This document shows, piece by piece, positions 37,486 through 46,388 of a stretch of 64,000 nt of DNA. Origin of the DNA: Bacteroidota bacterium (GTDB lineage: Bacteria; Bacteroidota; Bacteroidia; AKYH767-A; OLB10); assembly GCA_016713445.1 (NCBI GenBank), contig JADJPB010000017.1, forward strand, positions 46,617-110,616. Reading direction: 5' to 3'. The notes under the pieces were generated by a model. It did not search any database and had not been told where the DNA came from. It saw nothing but the letters and a program-made list of their open reading frames with translations. The position numbers and the translations under genes were made by a program. The number at the start of each line of letters is the position of its first letter. Position 1 is the first letter of the stretch.

Positions 37486-38211
37486 ATGAAAAAGTGGAAA
37501 GAGAAGTTCCTTCGATGGTGTAAAATACTTTTTTTATGTATTTCCTGTTTCTTAATATTTTGTGTGCTCTTTGCTTTTACAACAGGACCTTATTGGATTT
37601 ATCACTGGCTCGGGACCAGTAAAAGTGAATTTCATTTTCAACCTGAATGTATCATTATTATGGGTGGTGCGGGATATCCCGGCGAATCCTCTCTCATACG
37701 ATCCTATTATGCTGCGGAAACATGGAAAAGAAATCCATCTGCAAAAATAATCATTACACAACCAGCCGCTGCATGTGTTCGTCCAGAATTAAGCGATGCG
37801 TGGGGAATTCGCAAAGACTTAATCATTCGCGGTGTTGATAGCACGAAGGTCCTTCTAGAGATTAAGGGGAAAAATACACGTGAAGAAGGAATGGAAGTAA
37901 TGAAAATTTTTCCCGGAGCAGAAAGCAAACATTGCGTAATTGTTACTTCTCCTGAACATATGCGGAGGTCGATTCTCACCTTTAAAAAACTAGGATTTAA
38001 ACAATTAGGGGGCGTGCCCACCTGGAATGCTTCCGGACCTGTAGATCTTGATTATAAAGACAGCAATTTAGGAGGAAATAAGGTTCCTCTCCCCAATGTT
38101 GGGGGAAGTTTACAGCTTAGGTATCAATTCTGGAATCATTTACGTTATCAAGTCATCTGTTACCGTGAATTGATGGGTTTGGCATGGTATCAGCTTAGAG
38201 GATGGATTTAA
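37486..38211 (+). CDS. YdcF/SanA-like DUF218 protein
   Basis: I choose the ATG at 37486 (MKKWKEKFLRWCKILFLCI), because the longer frame adds nine odd residues and starts at a weak codon. One N-terminal membrane helix is followed by the DUF218 domain: CIIIMGGAGYPGESSLIRSY, AETWKRNPSAKIIITQP, and GKNTREEGMEVMKIFPGAES with VIVTSPEHMRRSILTFKKLG. DUF218 proteins such as SanA and YdcF are envelope proteins whose biochemical role is not settled. Gene stands alone, divergent from the M1 peptidase. Confidence 0.85.
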   Translation: MKKWKEKFLRWCKILFLCISCFLIFCVLFAFTTGPYWIYHWLGTSKSEFHFQPECIIIMGGAGYPGESSLIRSYYAAETWKRNPSAKIIITQPAAACVRPELSDAWGIRKDLIIRGVDSTKVLLEIKGKNTREEGMEVMKIFPGAESKHCVIVTSPEHMRRSILTFKKLGFKQLGGVPTWNASGPVDLDYKDSNLGGNKVPLPNVGGSLQLRYQFWNHLRYQVICYRELMGLAWYQLRGWI

Positions 38212-38314
38212 TATAAACCTAATAGCGTTAATTCCGTTATAGTATGCAGGAGTCCCTTGATAAAAATTGCACAATACAGACACTAAAAATAACTTCTCAT
38301 TCGAAATTTGATTT

Positions 38315-38878
38315 ATGATTTATAAAGTAAAATATATTTTAGCAACACTTTTGCTACTTAGTATAGTCCCGAACGTTATTGCTCAAAAAGTTTTTTTAGC
38401 AACTGGAGGAATGGTTCACTTCTTTAGTAAAACTCCATTAGAAGATATAGAAGCAGAAACGAAAAGTATGACAGCCGTTCTTACCTCCGTGACGAATAAA
38501 ATTCAGTTTACAGTTCCCATGCGCACTTTCAAGTTTGACAAATCGCTGATGGAAGAACATTTCAATGAGAAGTATGTGGAGTCGGAAAAGTATCCGAAAG
38601 CTGTTTTCAAAGGAGTAATTAATGAAACGCTGGATTGGACCAGCGATACAGTAGCTGAAGTTACGGCAACAGGTACATTTGAATTACATGGTGTTACTCG
38701 GGAAGTTACGGAGAAAGGAACCTTGAAAATCGTTGGAGACAAAATTAACCTAGTGGTAGTTTTTAATATCGTATTGGCAGATTATAAAATCAGAATTCCT
38801 AAAGTAGTAACGAAGAATATCGCCGAAGTAATCAAGGTGAATATAGAATGCGATTTTGTTCCGTATGTAAAAAAATAA
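38315..38878 (+). CDS. YceI-family lipid-binding periplasmic protein
   Basis: A 187-residue protein with a signal peptide (KYILATLLLLSIVPNVIAQ). The YceI beta-barrel pattern is clear: HFFSKTPLEDIEAE, TSVTNKIQFTVPMRTFKFDKSLM, HFNEKYVESEKYPKAVFKG and TGTFELHGVTREVTEKGTL. YceI proteins bind polyisoprenoids or amphiphiles in a lipocalin-like pocket; ligand here unknown. The segment 38879-39002 up to the next gene has no coding content. Confidence 0.88.
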   Translation: MIYKVKYILATLLLLSIVPNVIAQKVFLATGGMVHFFSKTPLEDIEAETKSMTAVLTSVTNKIQFTVPMRTFKFDKSLMEEHFNEKYVESEKYPKAVFKGVINETLDWTSDTVAEVTATGTFELHGVTREVTEKGTLKIVGDKINLVVVFNIVLADYKIRIPKVVTKNIAEVIKVNIECDFVPYVKK

Positions 38879-39002
38879 TTTTATTTTGAAAGAGGGAAGA
38901 TTTTATTGTTTACCCACCCATCTGCAAAAAAATAAATCGCGACTATTCCCTCCCGACGCGAAATATGTAAAGCCTTATAATTAAGTTTGTGCATTATTCT
39001 AC

Positions 39003-39895
39003 GTGATGAGCAAGCTTCTACCGGATCAAAATACTGCAATTGTTGACACTACCTCTGTGGCAGCAAGTGTGCATATGGATTCCGTCGTAGCTCCGGTAAA
39101 AAGTGTATTTCGGTTTCAGGACGAAGAGGAATCGGTTGGTTTGGTAAAAGAAGATACAGCTACTGTAGTCTCTAACGCTTTGCAAGGTCCTCGCATCTTT
39201 TACGGTCACCAATTGCGTCCCATTCATCCCAATGCTCAGCCACTCAGTAATGAAATCAGCGACTGGTTCACCATCTCATTAATTGTTTTGGTGACCTTGT
39301 TTACATGGTTTAGATTTTTTTACTATCGTATCTTTCGACAATTGTATACCTCCTTTTATAACATCACAACAACGAATCAAATTGTGCGTGATGAAAGCGT
39401 TTTGTTGCAACGAGCTTCCTTAATTTTATCCGTCATCTCGTATATGTTGATGGGCTTATTTCTTTATCAATTAAGTATTATTTGGGCTTGGGACATGGGT
39501 GTTTTGCAGGGTGGGCTAATGCGATTTGTCTTTTTATCACTTTTCGTTGCCATCGCATATTCCTTTAAAATGATCTCCTTGCGTTTTCTAAGCTCGGTTT
39601 TTGAGATTGAAAGACCTGTGGCTTTATACATATTTAATATCTTCTTAATGATCATGATGGTTGGGCTTTTGTTATTGCCAATCAACATATTACTAGCTTA
39701 TGGTCCTCTTGAATATCGCCCTTTGATAGTACTGGTCGCACTGATTATTATAGCATTACTTTTTATATATCGGATCATCCGTGCCATTGGGATTTGGATG
39801 GGTATTTCGGGCTTCTCACTATTTTATTTGTTTTGTACCTTTGCACATTCGAAATCGCACCCCTGCTGATCATCTGGAAATTGGCCAGCTTGTGA
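39003..39895 (+). CDS. DUF4271 membrane protein (frameshifted near the end)
   Basis: After a ~75-residue soluble N-terminus come about seven hydrophobic helices (SDWFTISLIVLVTLFTWFRF, ILSVISYMLMGLFLYQLSII, IFLMIMMVGLLLLPINILLA). As given the frame ends with CTFAHSKSHPC. Adding one T to the T4 run at 39831-39834 gives FYLFLYLCTFEIAPLLIIWK and a stop at 39893-39895, the typical DUF4271 end. The family lies next to hemD in many Bacteroidota, as here (19 bases apart). Function unknown; cotranscription with hemD is likely. Confidence 0.85.
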
Positions 39896-39913
39896 GTCGA
39901 ACGAGAATGAAGT

Positions 39914-40684
39914 TTGGAAATTACCCCCATTTATCAACGACCCTTGAAAGTAAAGTCCATACTAGTAACACAACCGAAACCAGAGTCTGAGAAGTCGCCT
40001 TATTACGATCTTGCGAAGAAGTACAACCTGAAAATCGATTTCAGACCCTTTATACATGTAGAGGGAATTGCTGCCAAAGATTTTCGCAAAGACAGAATAA
40101 ACATTCCTGACCATACTGCGGTGATCCTGACCAGTCGCCATGCGGCCGATCACTTCTTTCGTATATGCAATGAAATGCGGATTACGAATATGGAGGAGCT
40201 GAAGTATTTCTGTATTTCAGAGTCGACGGCGTTTTATTTGCAGAAGTATATCACCTTTCGTAAACGTAAAATATTTAGCGGAAAGCAAAATATTAATGAC
40301 CTGTTGGAGGTATTGAAAAAGCACAAGAAGGAAAAGTTCTTACTTCCCTGTTCCGATATTGCAAAAGAAGAAATTGCAGACGCCTTGAGTGCAAATGGAA
40401 TTTCATTCACTAAATCAACCATCTATAAAACGGTTTGTTCCGATTTAAGTGATTTAGCAGATGTGAAATACGATATGTTGGTGTTTTTTAGTCCTGCTGG
40501 AGTGACTTCTCTCTTTAAAAACTTTCCTGATTTTAAGCAAAATACAACACTAATTGCCGCATTCGGCTCGCAAACATCGCAAGCGGTGGTGGATGCAAAT
40601 CTCCGACTCGATATTCAAGCCCCAATTCCCGAGGCTCCTTCCATGACAATGAGTATCGAGCATTACTTGAAAAAGAATAAATAG
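39914..40684 (+). CDS. hemD: Uroporphyrinogen-III synthase
   Basis: A 256-residue enzyme that closes hydroxymethylbilane into uroporphyrinogen III in haem (and cobalamin) synthesis. Family-like stretches are VKSILVTQPKPESEKSPYYD, VEGIAAKDFRKDRINIPDHT, AVILTSRHAADHFFRICNE, FLLPCSDIAKEEIADALSAN and DMLVFFSPAGVTSLFKNFP. Two alternating Rossmann-like domains are expected. The frame opens with a TTG at 39914; no in-frame ATG lies before the conserved KSILVTQPK, so the start is reasonable but not certain. It precedes rnpA, a common order in Bacteroidota. Confidence 0.9.
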   Translation: MEITPIYQRPLKVKSILVTQPKPESEKSPYYDLAKKYNLKIDFRPFIHVEGIAAKDFRKDRINIPDHTAVILTSRHAADHFFRICNEMRITNMEELKYFCISESTAFYLQKYITFRKRKIFSGKQNINDLLEVLKKHKKEKFLLPCSDIAKEEIADALSANGISFTKSTIYKTVCSDLSDLADVKYDMLVFFSPAGVTSLFKNFPDFKQNTTLIAAFGSQTSQAVVDANLRLDIQAPIPEAPSMTMSIEHYLKKNK

Positions 40685-40760
40685 TGACTGCTTGGCATAA
40701 ACAAGCAAAATTTCCTAACCTGGCCCTCTTCTTATCATTTAACCATCATCGCGCCCGGTC

Positions 40761-41174
40761 ATGAACCCTCTCGAAGCTATTCCGTCAAACGCGCTCTCCT
40801 TTAACGAAAAGTTAAAGAGCAGAAAGGTATTGGATGCGCTTTTTGCTGAAGGTAAAGTGTTGCACAACGGACCTGTTCGTTTACTCTATTTGGTTCAGCC
40901 TTATGTAGATGGTTTCCCTGTAAAGATTGCGGTGACGGCTCCGAAAAGAGCGATGAAGTTTGCCCACGATCGTAACCGAATGAAGCGCCTGATGCGAGAA
41001 GCCTATCGAATCAATAAACATCAACTTATTCACTACTGTCATCAAAAGAAAATTGGATTGGCCATTTTGTTCATTTCTCGGTGCAATACACCTCTCGATT
41101 ACCACGTTACTGAAGATAAAATAATCTTACTTTTGAAGTTGTTAATTCAGGACCATGAAAAAAGTACTAAGTAA
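40761..41174 (+). CDS. rnpA: Ribonuclease P protein component
   Basis: A 137-residue basic protein that binds the RNase P RNA and helps it mature tRNA 5' ends. The opening NALSFNEKLKSRKVLDALFAEGK and the signature RNRMKRLMREAYRINKHQL are diagnostic. VKIAVTAPKRAMKFAHDRN precedes the signature. It overlaps yidD by 20 bases, the usual rnpA-yidD arrangement. No rpmH is seen upstream, which is normal in this phylum. Confidence 0.95.
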   Translation: MNPLEAIPSNALSFNEKLKSRKVLDALFAEGKVLHNGPVRLLYLVQPYVDGFPVKIAVTAPKRAMKFAHDRNRMKRLMREAYRINKHQLIHYCHQKKIGLAILFISRCNTPLDYHVTEDKIILLLKLLIQDHEKSTK

Positions 41175-41376
41175 ATTCTTCCTTGCCCTGATTGCTTTTT
41201 ATAAAAATGCAATTTCACCGCATCTCGGACCTGCTTGCCGTTATACTCCCACCTGTTCGGAGTATGGTGCTGAAGCCATCAAAAAGCACGGTCCATTCAG
41301 AGGTGGATGGCTTGCACTTAAACGAATTCTGTCTTGTAACCCTTGGGGCGGTCATGGTTATGATCCCGTTCCCTGA
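41155..41376 (+). CDS. yidD: Membrane protein insertion efficiency factor YidD
   Basis: A 73-residue amphipathic protein assisting YidC-dependent insertion. The family signature is complete: LIAFYKNAISPHLGPACRYT, PTCSEYGAEAIKKHGPFRGG and WLALKRILSCNPWGGHGYDP, with the paired Cys residues. It starts within the end of rnpA and is followed nine bases later by the S41 protease gene, so the three form an operon. Confidence 0.95.
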   Translation: MKKVLSKFFLALIAFYKNAISPHLGPACRYTPTCSEYGAEAIKKHGPFRGGWLALKRILSCNPWGGHGYDPVP

Positions 41377-41385
41377 TATTTAATT

Positions 41386-43068
41386 ATGAAAGAAAAAATT
41401 TCAAAAAATTTCCGTCGCTTCCGAATGTATATTCTTGCCGTTATTGTAGGAATAGGTTTGTTTTCTTTTAAAAGTGCGAACGATAATTTCTTCGAGCTCA
41501 GTCGGAACCTCGATATTTTCACAACGGTGTTGCGAGAACTCACGGTGTATTATGTAGATCCTACGGATCCGAAATTATTGGTGGAGGAATGTATTAATTC
41601 GATGCTCGAAAGTTTAGATCCTTATACGCAGTACATCCCTGAAGACGATGCGGAAGATTATCGATTCATCACCACCGGGCAATATGGTGGTATAGGTGCA
41701 TTGATTGGTCAACGTGGTGATGATGTGATAATCACCGATCCGTACGAAGGTTTTCCTGCACAAAAATTCGGATTGCAGGCGGGCGACATTATTCGTTCTA
41801 TAGATGATAAATTAGTGAAAGGAAAAAAGTACGACGAAATTTCAAAGATGTTGAAAGGACAACCGAATACTCCCATTTCAATAAAAGTGGAGCGTAAAGG
41901 TTCTGCAGAATGGGTTGGTTTGAAGTTGGTACGAGAGGAAATTACGATTAAGAATGTTCCTTTTTACGGAGTAACAGATGATCAGATGGGATATATTCGT
42001 CTCGGAAGTTTTACTGATAATGCCGGACAAGAAATGAAACATGCCGTGGAAGATTTGGTGAACAAGCAAAAAGTAAAAGGGTTGATTTTGGATTTACGCG
42101 GGAACCCAGGTGGATTGTTAAATGAAGCCGTAAATATTGTCAATGTATTTGTCGACAAAGGTCAAGAAGTAGTGAGTACTAAAGGAAAAGTGAAAGAGTG
42201 GGATAAAGTTTATCGTTCATTGAATCCATCTGTAGATACTAAAACGCCACTTGTTGTTTTGGTGAGTAGTGGTTCTGCATCAGCAGCTGAAATTGTGAGT
42301 GGTGCGTTGCAAGATTTAGATCGCGCCGTGATTATTGGTCAGCGTACATTTGGGAAAGGATTGGTACAAACGACACGACCGCTGTCTTACAATTCGCAGT
42401 TAAAGATTACTACAGCGAAGTATTATATTCCAAGTGGTAGATGTATTCAAGCGCTCGATTATACGCATCGTAATCCGGATGGAAGTGTGGGTAAAGTACC
42501 TGATTCATTGATCTCTGAATTTAAAACGAAGTTGGGACGTAAAGTATTTGATGGCGGAGGAATCACTCCTGATTTTTCTACAGAGGCACCTACGATCAGC
42601 AGCATATCAAGATCGTTGATTAATAATTATATTTTATTTGATTACGCCACAGAGTTTAAACTTTCACATCCCACTATTGGAAATGCTAAAAATTTTGCAA
42701 TCAGCGAAGAAGAGTTTGAAAAATTCATTCAATGGCAAAGTAGTAAGGAGTATGATTATACCACAGAGAGTGAAATCATGTTGAAAGAATTGAAAGAAAA
42801 AGCGGAGAAAGAAAAATATTTTGAACATATAAAAGCAGAGTATGAATCGGTTGAAAAAGTATTAGCGCATGATAAAGTGACGGATCTTCGTCTGAATAAA
42901 GAAGAAGTAAAATTGCTTTTGGAGAATGAAATTGTTTCTCGATACTTCTATCAAAACGGTCGAATTGAAGCAAGCTTTAATGATGATCCCGATATCCTCT
43001 CTGCCATCAAAGCTTTGAAAGCACCGCAAGTATATCAGTCGATGTTGAATCGTTCGTATAAACCATAA
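41386..43068 (+). CDS. S41-family carboxy-terminal processing protease
   Basis: A 560-residue protein with a single N-terminal membrane helix (MYILAVIVGIGLFSFKS). A PDZ domain spans about residues 90-180 (GQYGGIGALIGQRGDDVIIT, GFPAQKFGLQAGDIIRSID). The catalytic Ser is in VSSGSASAAEIVSG (~297) and the Lys in TFGKGLVQT (~323), the Ser-Lys dyad of CtpA/Tsp proteases. LRGNPGGLLNEAVNIVN is the conserved beta-strand stretch. A C-terminal helical region follows (~430-560). Likely periplasmic, degrading or trimming exported proteins. Confidence 0.93.
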   Translation: MKEKISKNFRRFRMYILAVIVGIGLFSFKSANDNFFELSRNLDIFTTVLRELTVYYVDPTDPKLLVEECINSMLESLDPYTQYIPEDDAEDYRFITTGQYGGIGALIGQRGDDVIITDPYEGFPAQKFGLQAGDIIRSIDDKLVKGKKYDEISKMLKGQPNTPISIKVERKGSAEWVGLKLVREEITIKNVPFYGVTDDQMGYIRLGSFTDNAGQEMKHAVEDLVNKQKVKGLILDLRGNPGGLLNEAVNIVNVFVDKGQEVVSTKGKVKEWDKVYRSLNPSVDTKTPLVVLVSSGSASAAEIVSGALQDLDRAVIIGQRTFGKGLVQTTRPLSYNSQLKITTAKYYIPSGRCIQALDYTHRNPDGSVGKVPDSLISEFKTKLGRKVFDGGGITPDFSTEAPTISSISRSLINNYILFDYATEFKLSHPTIGNAKNFAISEEEFEKFIQWQSSKEYDYTTESEIMLKELKEKAEKEKYFEHIKAEYESVEKVLAHDKVTDLRLNKEEVKLLLENEIVSRYFYQNGRIEASFNDDPDILSAIKALKAPQVYQSMLNRSYKP

Positions 43069-43134
43069 TTCTTTTTTAAAGGATGATCCGAATTTTGTTC
43101 GAAGCATTCTCCCTAAAAACAACGTCATTGCTCG

Positions 43135-44709
43135 ATGATAAACGATAAGGAAAATATTCATAGAGTTGGCGAATCAATCTTTTTTTTCGGTGTAATCTTA
43201 ACAGCGTTTTCAATGCCGCTGTGGAATCTAGGAATGAGCCTAGGACAATTTACCATGGCGGGAGGCTGGTTGCTTGCAGGTAATTTAAAATCACGTTTGT
43301 CATGTGCAACCAAGCAAACCATTTTTTGGTTGTTAGTAGGATTGTTTCTGATGCATGTGTTAGGATTGTGGAATACATCCGATTTCAAATATGCGTCGAA
43401 AGATATCACGGTAAAGCTTCCACTATTACTGATGCCATTACTCATCGCTGCTGGACCACCACTGGCAGCGAAGCAGGTACGAATTTTATTTCATTTTCTT
43501 TTTTTAGGAATACTGGTTTCTTCAAGTTATGGTTATGCAACTTATCAAGGATGGACCGGAAAGGAAGTGAACGATTTTCGTGATGTAAGTATATTCATTT
43601 CCCATATTCGTTTGAGTTTGTTGATAGATGTTTGCGTTGTAATGAGTTTGTATTATGCTTATCAAGCCCAATCAAAAGTTATAAAACTAATATATTTTAT
43701 TTTAATTTTATGGTGTTTGTACTTTCTTATTTTATTGCAGTCTATCACAGGATTATTTTTACTTGTACTTATTATCATCTCAGCTATTGTCTACTTCGGA
43801 ATTACTTATAAAAAGAATTTTCTTAAAATTTCAGCCGCTGTATTTTTGTTGATTATACTTTTTGGAGGATGGAAATGTTATGATTTTATATTTGTGAAAT
43901 CCATTCAACCTTATGATGTGAATCACAATTCTCAATTGAAAATTTCTGCCCGGGGAAATGTTTATCAAAATGATTGGACACGTCAAGATATGGAAGAAGG
44001 TCGATTAGTGTGGAGGCAGTATAGCGAAATGTGAAATGGATACTGCTTGGATGGCACGTAGTTCACAACGAATTTGGGATCTCGATCAGCAAGGACATAT
44101 GCAGTTAGTAACGTTGATGCGTTACCTAACTTTTAAAAATTTTCGAAAGATGCCGCTGGAATTCAACAGTTGTCGAAGCAAGATGTACAACTCATCGAGA
44201 AAGGATACCCAACTCCTGAAGCAGCAGAAGGAAGAAGAAGTATTCAATATCGATTTAAAGAACTAGCATCCGAATACAGAAACTATCATTTCAATAATGA
44301 TGCTAATGGACATTCATTAGCGCAACGTTTAGAATATTGGAAGGCATCAAGAAAGATAATTCAAAAGTATCCGCTTACGGGTGTAGGTACGGGTGATGTT
44401 CCCAATGCATTTCAAGATATGTACGATGAAATGAATTCCAACTTAGCAAAGGAGTGGAGGTTGCGAGCACACAATCAATATTTAAGTTTCGGTGTTGCTT
44501 TTGGTTGGCCAGGAATATTGTTTTTTATTTTCGTTTTACTTTTTTCTGTTCGACATGCTTTCCAACATCAAAATTATATTTACCTCGCATTTCTCATCAT
44601 CGCCTTAGGTTCTTTCTTCAATGAAGATACACTTGAGACTCAAGCGGGAGTTACTTTTTTCGCTTTTCTTAATTCTGTTTTTCTTTGGATGGATTCTAAG
44701 AAAATCTAA
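43135..44709 (+). CDS. O-antigen ligase-like polytopic membrane protein (two frameshifts)
   Basis: Three adjacent frames assemble to one ~525-residue protein. Dropping one base near 44033 (ATGTGAAATGG) and adding an A to the A3 run at 44146-44148 gives a continuous product through SEMEMDTAWMARSSQRIW and FKNFRKDAAGIQQLSKQD. About ten hydrophobic helices are seen. The ligase-type signature is TGVGTGDVPNAFQDMYDE and RLRAHNQYLSFGVAFGWPGI, with the conserved His-Asn before the second-last helix. Such Wzy/WaaL-like proteins join or polymerise surface glycans. It follows the protease gene by 66 bases. Confidence 0.85.
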
Positions 44710-45068
44710 ACTGTAGATTGAAGCAGCGGGCACTATAGTTTCTGTGTTAATTTGTAAACATTTTACAATCAAAAACTCTCAATCTTTATACGTTTCTTCT
44801 CTTGTGCTCTTTTGTGATCTTTAGTGCCTATAGTGCCTGCCTGCTGCAGGCAGAAAATAGCTAGGTCGATATCGCATTTATTTTTCTCCTATTAATTATT
44901 TTAGATTAAGTATTAACCTTTATCAAAAGACATCTAACCTCTAGTTTCACCCTGTAAATTCATTTTTCTACCACGAACCAACTATTATTTACCATGTAAT
45001 AGGGGAATCCTCCCAAAAACGCCCGAAATTTACACCTGAGTAATTGGATCAATTCGGTCCGTTCCCCA
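44710..45068. other. Intergenic spacer with palindrome and TAGTGCC repeats
   Basis: No gene supported. It contains TAGTGCC words near 44822-44837 (as at 2070 and 12580) and CTGCCTGCTGCAGGCAG at 44837-44853, a perfect hairpin with 7-base arms and a 3-base loop that may terminate the O-antigen ligase-like gene. The rest, to the TPR gene start, is AT-rich and featureless apart from a probable promoter I cannot place. Confidence 0.5.
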
Positions 45069-45554
45069 ATGGCAGACACAAATTCACAGCAACTTATTGT
45101 AATTCAACAGTATCTGGACAAAGGCCAGACTGGCGAAGCTTTGGCAGAGTTGCTCGTTTTGTTAGCTCGTCAACCGGAGCACGGACGGGCGCAGGCAATG
45201 TACGGTAAGATATTGATGCTGAACTTAAAGGACTTTCAATCGGCCGAAGATGCTTTTAAAGTTGCAATACGCCACGCTGCCTCTTATCCGGATCTATATT
45301 ACGATTACGGGGAATTGCTTTTGCGGATGGATAAAGGGACTGAATCGGTTGCCGTTTTGAATAAAGCCCTCGAAGTTCCCGGTATCGATAAGGACAAAAT
45401 TTATGGACTATTTGGAAAGCTCTACGAACGTCAAGCCAAGTGGGAAGATGCCATTGAATATTATACCAAAGCGATTTTATATTCCCTCTCGGATCTAACG
45501 GTGGAGGAGTACCGAAAAGATGTGGAAAGAGTAAAATTTAAAATGGGAATGTAG
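45069..45554 (+). CDS. TPR-repeat protein
   Basis: A 161-residue all-helical protein with three to four tetratricopeptide repeats: IQQYLDKGQTGEALAELLVL, HGRAQAMYGKILMLNLKDFQ, YPDLYYDYGELLLRMDKGTE and KIYGLFGKLYERQAKWEDAI. No signal peptide is present, so it is probably cytoplasmic, acting as a protein-binding scaffold. Partner unknown. It converges with the pyrophosphohydrolase gene across a repeat-rich spacer. Confidence 0.82.
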   Translation: MADTNSQQLIVIQQYLDKGQTGEALAELLVLLARQPEHGRAQAMYGKILMLNLKDFQSAEDAFKVAIRHAASYPDLYYDYGELLLRMDKGTESVAVLNKALEVPGIDKDKIYGLFGKLYERQAKWEDAIEYYTKAILYSLSDLTVEEYRKDVERVKFKMGM

Positions 45555-45558
45555 GAGT

Positions 45559-45720
45559 CCCGATAGCTATCGGGAGGGAGATTGGAGAGTGGAGATGGCG
45601 AGGCCAACCAATATGCTGCCCGCGAGTTCCCTCGGACAACGGATAAATAAAACGAGGGTGGCTGAGCTTGTTGATGCCAACAATGACGAGGGTGGCTGAG
45701 CTTGCCGAAGCCAGCCAACA
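45559..45720. repeat. Palindromes and a direct repeat between convergent genes
   Basis: CCCGATAGCTATCGGG (45559-45574) is a perfect 16-base palindrome. Further on, ACGAGGGTGGCTGAGCTTG occurs twice, 34 bases apart (from about 45652 and 45686); the second copy runs into GCCGAAGCCAGCC and can fold on TGGCT/AGCCA. Such dispersed palindromes are typical intergenic repeats and may act as a bidirectional terminator here. The small frames on the minus strand over this region are not genes. Confidence 0.65.
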
Positions 45721-45722
45721 AC

Positions 45723-46118
45723 TCAATTATTCAATATCGCTTTTATATCCGGTAAGAAATACAAATTACTTTTCATAATTTTTCCGTCTTCACGGTAAAG
45801 AGGTTGTCCATTTTCATCGAGCTTACTCATATTGCTGCGATGAATTTCATTAAACACATCAACAATTTTATGTTGTAATCCATGTGCGATGATGGTGCCG
45901 CAAAGTATGTAAAGTTTGTCACCTAAAGCATCCGCAATTAATGTAATGTCTTTATCTTTCGCGGCTTCTAAATATTCATCGTTTTCTTCAGCCATCAATC
46001 GATGACGCAGTTCAATTATTTTATCAGTGATTTGTACTTCCGGTTGCTCGTGGTAATCGAGTCCAAAAGTTTCGTGAAATTCTTTTACAGAGTCGAGAAT
46101 GGATTGAAAACTTTGCAT
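45723..46118 (-). CDS. MazG-like nucleotide pyrophosphohydrolase
   Basis: A 131-residue helical enzyme of the all-alpha NTP-pyrophosphohydrolase superfamily. The metal site is visible as EENDEYLEAAKDKD (E-E-x-x-E) followed by LIADALGDKLYILCGTIIAHG (helix with D-x-x-D-like Asp residues). HRSNMSKLDENGQPLYREDGKIMKSNLY is a tail found in phosphoribosyl-ATP-type and housecleaning members. It probably hydrolyses (d)NTPs or related nucleotides to monophosphates; the exact substrate is not clear. Spacer 46119-46388 contains a GTCCGAT/ATCGGAC hairpin (46227-46242) and four TTGCCAATT-like repeats near 46316. Confidence 0.85.
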   Translation of the reverse strand: MQSFQSILDSVKEFHETFGLDYHEQPEVQITDKIIELRHRLMAEENDEYLEAAKDKDITLIADALGDKLYILCGTIIAHGLQHKIVDVFNEIHRSNMSKLDENGQPLYREDGKIMKSNLYFLPDIKAILNN

Positions 46119-46388
46119 GGTAGTATGTTTTCCGTAAAAATAAAAGTTATTTTGAAATCTAAAAATAGTAGTTCATAAGTCCTAATAAAATTCACTACTC
46201 AAATAGAAATTTCCCTTAAACACAAGTCCGATAAATCGGACCACAGAGGCTTTCACAAAGGCCTCACTTCCTTGCGACTGTAAGGCGATACATTAATAAT
46301 TCTCCCTTAAAGATTTGCCAATTTGCCAATTTACCAATTCGCCAATTCCCTACCTTTGCAACCGTAATTTATTAAAAAGCAAAATCGT

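Noticed and set aside
45461..45726. Minus-strand frames between the TPR and pyrophosphohydrolase genes
   Set aside because: They cover palindromic and direct intergenic repeats and overlap the end of a well-supported TPR gene.
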